Shown in pieces: positions 1 to 5,891 of a stretch of 6,741 nucleotides of DNA. The stretch's first letter is position 1. Every line of letters begins with the position of its first letter. The stretch is from an uncultured Oscillochloris sp. (GTDB lineage Bacteria; Chloroflexota; Chloroflexia; Chloroflexales; Chloroflexaceae). The notes under the pieces were generated by a model. That model worked only from the letters and a program-made list of their open reading frames with translations. It was not told the origin of the DNA and ran no database searches. The position numbers were made by a program, and so were the translations under genes. The DNA lies in contig CAIRDL010000468.1 in the NCBI GenBank assembly GCA_903877345.1, positions 1 to 6,741 of the forward strand, in the 5' to 3' direction.

Positions 1-1
1 C

Positions 2-3000
2 GTCGTGACCTCTGCCCTGACCGTTGCCCCAGCTCTTGCCCTTAATGCTGAGGGTACCCGCATCGCTATTTTCCGTTCAACTGTTAGTGATCCATCCTAC
101 GGCACCGCCGCTTGGGAAGTCGCCGATGTGCGTGAAACGCTGGACACCTACCTCGGTGGTGCGCTGCGCTACGACATTCTCGACGAGACCACCTTGGCGA
201 CAGCCGATCTGACGCAGTACGCGCTGCTCATTCTGCCATCGCTGCGCCAAGGCAACGAAGCGCAGGTAATCACCAAGCTTGGGGCCGCCAATCTCGCCCG
301 CATTGACGCCTTTGTGCGCCAGGGCGGTACCCTCTACACGCAGTCCAATGGGGCCACCATTGCTGAGGCGGCGGGCGTCGTCGCCACCGGTACCGTTGAC
401 CTGAACACCCCGCTTCAACTCACCTCTTGGGCGCTGCCGAACATTGGCGACCTAGGGTTGCTTGACGCGGCCTCGCCCTTGGCCTTTAACTGGCTCAGTC
501 CCACGCTCTATTTGTTGAATGACCCGACCCTCGCCGCGACCGCCGGACTCACGGCGGTGGCGGAACTGACCAACCTCGATAGTGCTTGGCAGCCCGCCAT
601 TCTCAGCGGTGAAGTGGGGTTGGGGCGCGTCATTTTGGTCGCCGGCCATCCCACAGCAGCCACGCACCGCGAGCAGGTGCCGCTCTTCTTCAACGCGCTG
701 CTCTGGGCGCTCGGTCAGCCCGCCGAACTGTTTGGCGACGCCGTGCAGACCTACAATCCGGCGATGGATCCCCATCTCTTGCCTGCTTACGAACCAGGGA
801 CGCCGGTTAGTGTCACGCTGACCTTCAATAACCTCTGGAACACCCCGATGACCGGGGTAGTGATCAGCGAGACAGTCGCGGCGGGCTTTGATGTGCTGAC
901 CAACACCATCACGCCGTTGGGCAGCGCCACCGTGCTGAGTCCCACCGGAGAAACGGTTGTTACGTGGAACCTCGGCGACGTGCCGACCGGCGAGGTCGCG
1001 CTGAGCTTCCAAGCCACCACCGGCAGTGCGACGCTCGCACGGGGCAAGGTCACGTTCGCCACTGGGCAGGCCAGCTTCACCCACGCCGGACTTACTCGCA
1101 CCGTGGGGCACCAGCCCTTCACCCTGATGTCGCGGATGGCGGCACGGTTGGTGGCTGACCGCGACATTGAGGCGGATCGCCAGTATGTCATTCCTGCCGA
1201 GGGTCTGTTCCTTGACGCCACGGTGCCAATCGAGAACAAAGAGGACACGTTAGCCTCCAACGTGGTGGTGACGGATGTGGTGCTGCTCATCGCACCCGTG
1301 GTCGGCATGGACAACCAACAGCGCGTGCTGGCTGATGGGAATGGCGAGACGGTTTGGGTGCGGAATGAGCCCTTCTTCTACAATGAGACGGGCGGCGGCT
1401 TCCAGCCCCCGATTAGCTACACCGTTGGGCAGACCATCACGATGAGTGATTGGACTGGCGAGTATGCCATCTTCGACCAGATCAACGGCACGGCGGTCAA
1501 CTCCATCACCATTCCCCTGACCTACACCAATATCATCACGTATACGGCCGATGGCAGGCTGATGCTGCCGGTGAAGACCCTGACGTGGAACCTGAATGAC
1601 TGGCCCGGGTACTACTACGAAGAACCGGCCGTGCGCTACGGCATTCATTCAAGCGAATTGATGACCCGCACGGTGACCTTCCTTGGCGACACTAATGCCG
1701 TTACTGGTACTGATGTGATTGTCCAAGACACGAGTGGGAGCGTATACACCCATGTGGGCAGCACCCCGGTGCATCCGCGAGATTATCTGTCCAGCGGCAC
1801 CTTGGTGACCATCACCACGGCGGTTTCGCCGACCATCGCCTATGCCGACATCTGGGCGCGGACGCACGAACTGCCGTTGCGCGCCGCCTTCTATGACATC
1901 TTTGGCTGGACTGGGTGCGCGACTTGCGGGACGTTTGGGGCTAACGACGGCCACAGTGCGCTGAATGTGACCTTTGGCATGCGGGCGGATCTCGATGGCG
2001 ACGGCGTGCGCGAGGCGGACGTGCTGGTTTACCCCAGTCGTCTCGGCAGCGCCGACCTCGACGTGGTGATCAAAGATCGCTCGGCGGTCGGCAGTGTTGC
2101 CTCTAACGAGATGCTGGTTGATCTGGGCATGTTCCAGGGCTTAGGCATCAGCATTACGCCGCGCTCAGGGGCTTGGGCCACCTCCTGGAGTTCATCTGAT
2201 ACAGGTGCAACCCTGGCGCAAGTGCAGAGCCAAGGGGGCTACGACCGCCTGCTCTTCCACCACACGGTACCGGCAGCTGGTGCGACTACCATCACCCTCC
2301 AAGCACGGGTTAGCAGCGATAGTAGTGACCTCACCGAGGGGATGCTCAAGCTGCACGACGGTGCGCGCTACACCTATCGTCAGCCCGCCGCTGGCCCAAG
2401 CCGCTACGAAATCGCGGACACCCGTGTGCAAGGCGTACTCGGCGCGGGGCCGCAAGTGACGGTGCGCGGGCAAGGTGCCCCGGTGCAGATCAACACCTAC
2501 GGCGACACGGTCTATCTGATCTACACCCTTGACGACCCAGACGACCCCCGCACGCTCGTGCGGAACGGCCCGGGCGACCCCTTCCTCCAGTCTTACGGTT
2601 TCACCGACTATGCGGCCACCACCTACGTCGGCGGGCGTGAGGGCAACCAAATCCTGCACAGCCTTGTGAAGCCAGGCGAACGCACCCAGATACGGGTCGA
2701 GGTTGACAATAACAGTGCAGTGCCGCTGACGGGTGTGGGGGTGACACCGCAGCCCCCAACGGGCTTTACCGTCACGCAAGCCTACACCAGCGCTGCGGTG
2801 CCGCTGCCCATTTACCCTGACCTGCCCTTCCTCTACGCGGCGACCATCCCGGAGGCTGGGCGCGGCGTCTACATCTTCAATGTGGCTGTTGACGCAAACT
2901 ACAGTGGCCCGCGTGGGCAAATCATCGAGATGCCCATCACGTTCAGCGCAACGGGCGTACCCACAACCACGAACTTCCAAATCCCGCCCGCGCAAATCGG

Positions 3001-3994
3001 CATTGAGGACGCCAACGGTGAGGTCGCCCTGGTTTACGGCCCGGCGCAAACCCTGGTTTTGAGCGACACACTGCCCACCTATGTTGAGCCGGGGGCGGCG
3101 GCGGTCGTGACCCAGGCTGAACTCACGGCGCTGACTGGGGCGACCGACGACGCGGGGCGGGCAGCGGCCTTTGCGAGCTTCAGTGAGCCGATTTCGTTCA
3201 CCCTGGACGTGAGCAACACGGTGCAGTACAGCTTGCCGACCGATGCACCGCAACGCCTCTACGACCACACCCGCGACCATCGGGTCATGGTGGTCGCCCA
3301 AGGAACGATCCTGCCACCGTCGGCAGGGCCGACCCTTGCCAGCGGCGGCGCGGTGTTGGATTACACGGATCAAACCGGGCTGAACTGGCGCGCAACCAGT
3401 GCGCCTGTGCTGGTTGAGGCAAACGGCGCGGCAGTGCAGGTTAGCTACGCCTGTGAATGGGCATGGATGGAAGGGGCGCGTGCTAACCAGACGAGGCCGT
3501 CTGTTACGCCGGCTTGCGATCTAACACCCGGGGCAAACAACGTAGTGGCGATCAAAGCGACCATTATGAACGTGGGCGATTATCCGGCCCTTGGCGTGAC
3601 AAGCACGCTCACGTTGCCCGCCGGAGCAACTCTCTTGGCAACCACGCCCACAACCGAGAGCAGTTCCGATCAGGAAGCAACGTGGAATGTGGGCGATCTT
3701 GCCCCTGGGGCCACGACGGTCGTGCAACTCACGGTTATGCTGCCCGTGCCCGCGACGGCCCTCATGACGGGGCGGGTCGCTGCCGCCGCCCCCATCACGG
3801 TGGTCAACCAGAGTAACGGCGGCTTCACCGATGCGCTGAGCAATCAGCGGGTCTACACTCAACTCGCCGGAGCCTTCACCCTTCCGCTACGCACCAGCCG
3901 GCCCGCAGCGGCCTACAGCATCTATCTGCCGCAGGTGCTCTTGCCGCTCACCGAGATTATTGCGCCCCACGCCGCACTAACCACGCGGCCATAA
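2..3994 (+). CDS. Large secreted surface protein with GATase-like domain and DUF11-like repeats (5' partial)
   Basis: The frame is open to the left edge, so the gene is 5'-truncated; at least 1329 residues are present, numbered here from the GTG at position 5. Residues 1-12 look like the end of a signal peptide (hydrophobic, then Ala-Leu-Ala), so the protein is probably exported. Residues about 18-240 resemble a class I glutamine-amidotransferase/ThuA-like alpha/beta domain: a YALLILPS strand near 72, a GGTLY turn near 107, and GRVILVAGHP near 207. No catalytic Cys is visible, so a non-enzymatic role is likely. Beta-rich segments follow, with DUF11/CARDB-like repeats at about 263-341, 888-985 and 1172-1255; the first and last contain a 'TWNLGD' or 'TWNVGD' signature. 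A DLDGDGVREAD stretch at 662-672 resembles a thrombospondin-3/dockerin-type calcium loop. Cys pairs 638/641 and 1150/1171 could form disulfides. Residues 1304-1315 (YSIYLPQVLLPL) resemble C-terminal motifs of Chloroflexota exported proteins. Probable cell-surface structural or adhesive protein; its ligand is unknown. Confidence 0.9.
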   Translation, partial: VVTSALTVAPALALNAEGTRIAIFRSTVSDPSYGTAAWEVADVRETLDTYLGGALRYDILDETTLATADLTQYALLILPSLRQGNEAQVITKLGAANLARIDAFVRQGGTLYTQSNGATIAEAAGVVATGTVDLNTPLQLTSWALPNIGDLGLLDAASPLAFNWLSPTLYLLNDPTLAATAGLTAVAELTNLDSAWQPAILSGEVGLGRVILVAGHPTAATHREQVPLFFNALLWALGQPAELFGDAVQTYNPAMDPHLLPAYEPGTPVSVTLTFNNLWNTPMTGVVISETVAAGFDVLTNTITPLGSATVLSPTGETVVTWNLGDVPTGEVALSFQATTGSATLARGKVTFATGQASFTHAGLTRTVGHQPFTLMSRMAARLVADRDIEADRQYVIPAEGLFLDATVPIENKEDTLASNVVVTDVVLLIAPVVGMDNQQRVLADGNGETVWVRNEPFFYNETGGGFQPPISYTVGQTITMSDWTGEYAIFDQINGTAVNSITIPLTYTNIITYTADGRLMLPVKTLTWNLNDWPGYYYEEPAVRYGIHSSELMTRTVTFLGDTNAVTGTDVIVQDTSGSVYTHVGSTPVHPRDYLSSGTLVTITTAVSPTIAYADIWARTHELPLRAAFYDIFGWTGCATCGTFGANDGHSALNVTFGMRADLDGDGVREADVLVYPSRLGSADLDVVIKDRSAVGSVASNEMLVDLGMFQGLGISITPRSGAWATSWSSSDTGATLAQVQSQGGYDRLLFHHTVPAAGATTITLQARVSSDSSDLTEGMLKLHDGARYTYRQPAAGPSRYEIADTRVQGVLGAGPQVTVRGQGAPVQINTYGDTVYLIYTLDDPDDPRTLVRNGPGDPFLQSYGFTDYAATTYVGGREGNQILHSLVKPGERTQIRVEVDNNSAVPLTGVGVTPQPPTGFTVTQAYTSAAVPLPIYPDLPFLYAATIPEAGRGVYIFNVAVDANYSGPRGQIIEMPITFSATGVPTTTNFQIPPAQIGIEDANGEVALVYGPAQTLVLSDTLPTYVEPGAAAVVTQAELTALTGATDDAGRAAAFASFSEPISFTLDVSNTVQYSLPTDAPQRLYDHTRDHRVMVVAQGTILPPSAGPTLASGGAVLDYTDQTGLNWRATSAPVLVEANGAAVQVSYACEWAWMEGARANQTRPSVTPACDLTPGANNVVAIKATIMNVGDYPALGVTSTLTLPAGATLLATTPTTESSSDQEATWNVGDLAPGATTVVQLTVMLPVPATALMTGRVAAAAPITVVNQSNGGFTDALSNQRVYTQLAGAFTLPLRTSRPAAAYSIYLPQVLLPLTEIIAPHAALTTRP

Positions 3995-4014
3995 CCTTCG
4001 GTTGCGGCCCTTCA

Positions 4015-4063
4015 AACACGGCGCGCTGCTCACGACTCAAACTCGTGGGCAGCGCGCCGTGTT
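4015..4063. terminator. 21-bp-stem hairpin, probable terminator between convergent genes
   Basis: Bases 4015-4035 pair with 4043-4063 to give an uninterrupted 21-bp stem with one G-T wobble (4030/4048) and a 7-nt CTCAAAC loop. The lower stem is very GC-rich. It begins 21 nt after the stop codon of the large + strand gene, which suits transcription termination. The tract after the stem on the + strand is only TTGTTG, and on the - strand the stem ends in GTGTTTG, so neither side has a classic run of U. It may therefore work as a bidirectional or mRNA 3'-end-stabilising hairpin rather than a canonical intrinsic terminator. Confidence 0.75.
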
Positions 4064-4086
4064 GTTGTGGGGCATAAATACCATTT

Positions 4087-4100
4087 CAGATTGCAGATTG
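4087..4100. repeat. CAGATTG heptamer direct doublet
   Basis: Two exact adjacent copies of CAGATTG (4087-4093 and 4094-4100). They are followed by a small palindrome, ATTGC-CGG-GCAAT (4097-4109). The unit length is the same as in the larger arrays 50 nt downstream, and it shares its first five bases with the CAGATCA unit of the right-hand array. It is short enough to be chance taken alone. Confidence 0.5.
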
Positions 4101-4150
4101 CCGGGCAATGGCATACCAAACTATGCCGCAGGTTTTCCACGTCGTGCAAA

Positions 4151-4220
4151 TGATGCGTGATCCGTGACTCGTGATCCGTGACTCGTGATCCGTGACTCGT
4201 GATCCGTGATCCGTGACCGG
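4151..4220 (+). repeat. Left heptamer array, ten tandem TGA-starting units
   Basis: Ten contiguous 7-bp units fill 70 bp without gaps: TGATGCG, TGATCCG, TGACTCG, TGATCCG, TGACTCG, TGATCCG, TGACTCG, TGATCCG, TGATCCG, TGACCGG. From 4158 to 4206 the units alternate TGATCCG/TGACTCG, giving a perfect 14-bp period for 3.5 copies. The end units are degenerate, as expected for an array that expands from its centre. Each unit begins with TGA on the + strand; since 7 is not a multiple of 3, any three consecutive units place a stop in all three + frames. It resembles the heptanucleotide STRR families of cyanobacteria in form, though not in sequence. Confidence 0.93.
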
Positions 4221-4255
4221 GTTGCGCCCTGGACAATCACGGATCACGAGTCACG
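4191..4255. repeat. Perfect 20-bp inverted repeat joining the two arrays
   Basis: Bases 4191-4210 are the exact reverse complement of 4236-4255, separated by a 25-nt unique spacer (4211-4235). Pairing continues outward imperfectly: there is one mismatch at 4190/4256, then four more pairs, after which the different periods of the two arms bring several mismatches per unit. The spacer contains CCGGG and CCCTGG, which could form a small inner stem. In RNA from either strand this makes a long hairpin, and in supercoiled DNA it could extrude a cruciform. It lies just past the kinase stop codon, so it could also serve as the kinase operon's transcript end, but no U-tract follows it. Confidence 0.85.
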
Positions 4256-4302
4256 AATCACAGATCACGAGTCACGAATCACAGATCACGAGTCACGGAG
4301 TG
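4233..4302 (-). repeat. Right heptamer array, inverted, overlapping the kinase 3' end
   Basis: On the + strand the units are ACAATCA, CGGATCA, then CGAGTCA, CGAATCA, CAGATCA twice in exact order (4247-4288), then CGAGTCA and a degenerate CGGAGTG. The middle part therefore has a perfect 21-bp period (two full copies plus 7 bp), unlike the 14-bp period of the left arm. Nearly all units read TGANNNG on the - strand, the direction in which the kinase is read. The array covers the kinase stop codon (4286-4288) and its last three sense codons (Arg-Asp-Ser), while the conserved kinase ATPase domain ends just before it. Confidence 0.9.
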
Positions 4303-5875
4303 GAAAGGTGATCGTAGTCGTGACCCCGCTCTCACTGGTCGTGACCGCCGTCCCGTGAAGTTGGCGCGCGAGATCTTGCACCAGGGTCATGCCTAACGAC
4401 AAGGGGCGCGCAAGCTCAGCAGTCGGGGCGAGCCCAACCCCCGTATCCCAGACCTTCAGGGTAAGCATGTCTGGGCTTGTGGCGTGCAACGTGATGCCAA
4501 TCACGCCGCGCTGCCCATCAGGGAAGGCGTATTTGAGACTATTGGAGAGCAGTTCGCTGATAATCAACCCGCAGGGCATGGCTTGATCTAAGCTTAGGTG
4601 CAGGCCCGTCGCCGTGACCGTCACCGTGATCTGGTCGGGCTTCATTTCATAGATGCGGATGAGTTGGCTCCCAAGCTGGCGAAAATAGGGTTCGGCGTTG
4701 ATCCGCGCTACGTTGTTGGTGCGGTAGAGCAGTTCGTGGACGAGGGCCATCACCTCGACCCGCTGACGACTGTCGCGTAGCGCGGACATTGCTTGCACGT
4801 CAGCGATCTGGCGGCTCTGGAGACGTAACAAGCTCATCACCACTTGGAGGTTATTTTTGACCCGGTGGTGAATTTCCTTGAGCAGCACCTCTTTTTCCGC
4901 GAGCAAGGCGCGCAGGCGCAGTTCACTGGCCTGGAGTTCGTGGGTCTGGCGATCTAGGTCAGCATTAGAGGCGGCAAGCTCGGCCAGCGTTCGCCGCAAG
5001 GCTTCCTCAGCTTGTTTACGTTCGGTAATGTCGCGACCAAAAACGGTGACCCCTACCACATCAGCGAACGTGTTTTTGATTGGGCTGAAACGATACTCGA
5101 CTATGTGCGGCTCCTGCATAAAGCGGGTCGCGGCCTCGATGCTGAACCTTCCGTTCTGGATGGCACGGTCGTAGTAGATACGCCATTCGGCCAAGGCGGC
5201 TTGGGGCAATTCTGGGGCCAACACGCTTTCACCTTGAATCTGGGGGCGACCAAGCGCCGCACGAACATTAGCGTGATAGAGACGATTGCCCACAATCAGT
5301 TGATACGCGGTGTCTACCGACCAGATGCTGCCGTCGGTATTTTCAATCAAAGACTCCAGACTCTGCTGACTTGCCCGCAGCGCTTCCTCAGCTGCCTTAC
5401 GCTTGGTGATGTCGGTCGTGACGACAATCACACTCCAGTCGTGAAACGGCACTGGCACCGCGCTGACGTTCACCCAGACGATCTGCCCATCTTCCTTCTC
5501 AATGCCCGTTTCAACGGCGTAGACGGCGCGCTGCTCTTTGATCGCCCGCGCACTAGCAAACTCCTCGGCGGGCATCGGCGTGCCGTCAGGGCGAAGATAG
5601 CGGCGGGTTCGGTAGCCGCCAGCCACCAATTCCGCGTGCCGAATGGCGAGGATCTGTTCCAAGGCCGGGTTGATGAAAACCAGCTTGCGTTCGGCATCAA
5701 GAATGGAGATACCAACCGGAATGAGATCGAACAGCGCCTGTAACTTGCCTTCACTTTTGTGCTTATCCTTAGCGGTCGGCAAGGCAGCCAGCGCCTGTTC
5801 CGCCGCCGCCAAACGCAGGCGCAAGCGCTGGTTCGTCCGCGCAAGCCGGTTGTGGGAACGGTGCTTACTCGTCAT
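4286..5875 (-). CDS. PAS-PAS sensor histidine kinase, HisKA_2 type
   Basis: A complete 529-residue cytoplasmic histidine kinase with no transmembrane segment or signal peptide. A basic, Leu/Ala-rich probable coiled coil (residues 7-42) leads to PAS1 (about 45-160, ending VTTDITKRKAAEEAL) and PAS2 (about 173-287, ending GRDITERKQAEEAL). A coiled-coil linker follows (283-334). The HisKA_2 dimerisation and phosphoacceptor helix has EIHHRVKNNLQ; H337, directly before Arg-Val-Lys-Asn, is the likely phosphorylated residue. In the HATPase domain the N box is SELLSNSLKYAF (N445), the G1 box DTGVG (D477, G479, G481), and the G2 region SLGMTLV (493-499). All key residues are present, so it should be active. 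By family it autophosphorylates on His using ATP and passes phosphate to a response regulator, which is not in this window. The ATG at 5875 lies 8 nt after the cyclase gene; no other nearby start is available. The last three codons and the stop come from the heptamer array. The PAS ligands cannot be read from sequence. Confidence 0.96.
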   Translation of the reverse strand: MTSKHRSHNRLARTNQRLRLRLAAAEQALAALPTAKDKHKSEGKLQALFDLIPVGISILDAERKLVFINPALEQILAIRHAELVAGGYRTRRYLRPDGTPMPAEEFASARAIKEQRAVYAVETGIEKEDGQIVWVNVSAVPVPFHDWSVIVVTTDITKRKAAEEALRASQQSLESLIENTDGSIWSVDTAYQLIVGNRLYHANVRAALGRPQIQGESVLAPELPQAALAEWRIYYDRAIQNGRFSIEAATRFMQEPHIVEYRFSPIKNTFADVVGVTVFGRDITERKQAEEALRRTLAELAASNADLDRQTHELQASELRLRALLAEKEVLLKEIHHRVKNNLQVVMSLLRLQSRQIADVQAMSALRDSRQRVEVMALVHELLYRTNNVARINAEPYFRQLGSQLIRIYEMKPDQITVTVTATGLHLSLDQAMPCGLIISELLSNSLKYAFPDGQRGVIGITLHATSPDMLTLKVWDTGVGLAPTAELARPLSLGMTLVQDLARQLHGTAVTTSESGVTTTITFPLRDS

Positions 5876-5891
5876 AACCTGGCTTATTCCT
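5876..5891 (-). promoter_or_regulatory. Translational coupling junction and RBS for the kinase
   Basis: Reading the - strand, AGGA (5891-5888) overlaps the last codons of the cyclase gene. Its TAA stop (5886-5884) follows, and the kinase ATG begins 8 nt after the stop. The AGGA-to-ATG gap is 12 nt, longer than ideal, and a second AGG (5880-5878) is only 2 nt from the ATG, too close. The weak site placed across the stop codon suggests that the kinase is translated largely by ribosomes finishing the cyclase. No separate promoter is evident between the two genes. Confidence 0.5.

Noticed and set aside
5..7. GTG as the true start of the large gene
   Set aside because: The frame is open upstream, and the sequence after this codon looks like the hydrophobic end of a signal peptide lacking its positively charged start.
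1916..1927. CxxC motif (C638-A-T-C641) as a thioredoxin-type active site
   Set aside because: The flanking sequence has no thioredoxin-fold pattern and sits among beta-rich repeats; a structural disulfide or chance is more likely.
2192..3373. 393-codon open frame on the - strand
   Set aside because: It lies wholly antisense to the large surface protein gene. Its translation is rich in Arg, Gly and His with no recognisable domain, as expected from a GC-rich gene read backwards.
4031..4047. Relation of the hairpin's upper stem (CACGA/TCGTG, ACTCGTG) to the heptamer units
   Set aside because: A 7-bp match to TGACTCGTGA is suggestive, but too short to separate from chance in this composition.
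4030..4236. 68-codon open frame on the - strand in the intergenic region
   Set aside because: Its sequence is the heptamer array (repeating Gly-Ser-Arg-Ile/Val-Thr) plus the hairpin at 4015-4063. It has no recognisable domain or ribosome binding site.
4151..4302. Possible CRISPR array
   Set aside because: The units are 7 bp, contiguous and in both orientations, with no spacers and no cas genes nearby.
5012..5743. 243-codon open frame on the + strand
   Set aside because: It is antisense to the kinase, which has unmistakable PAS domains over this stretch; no domain is recognisable in the antisense product.
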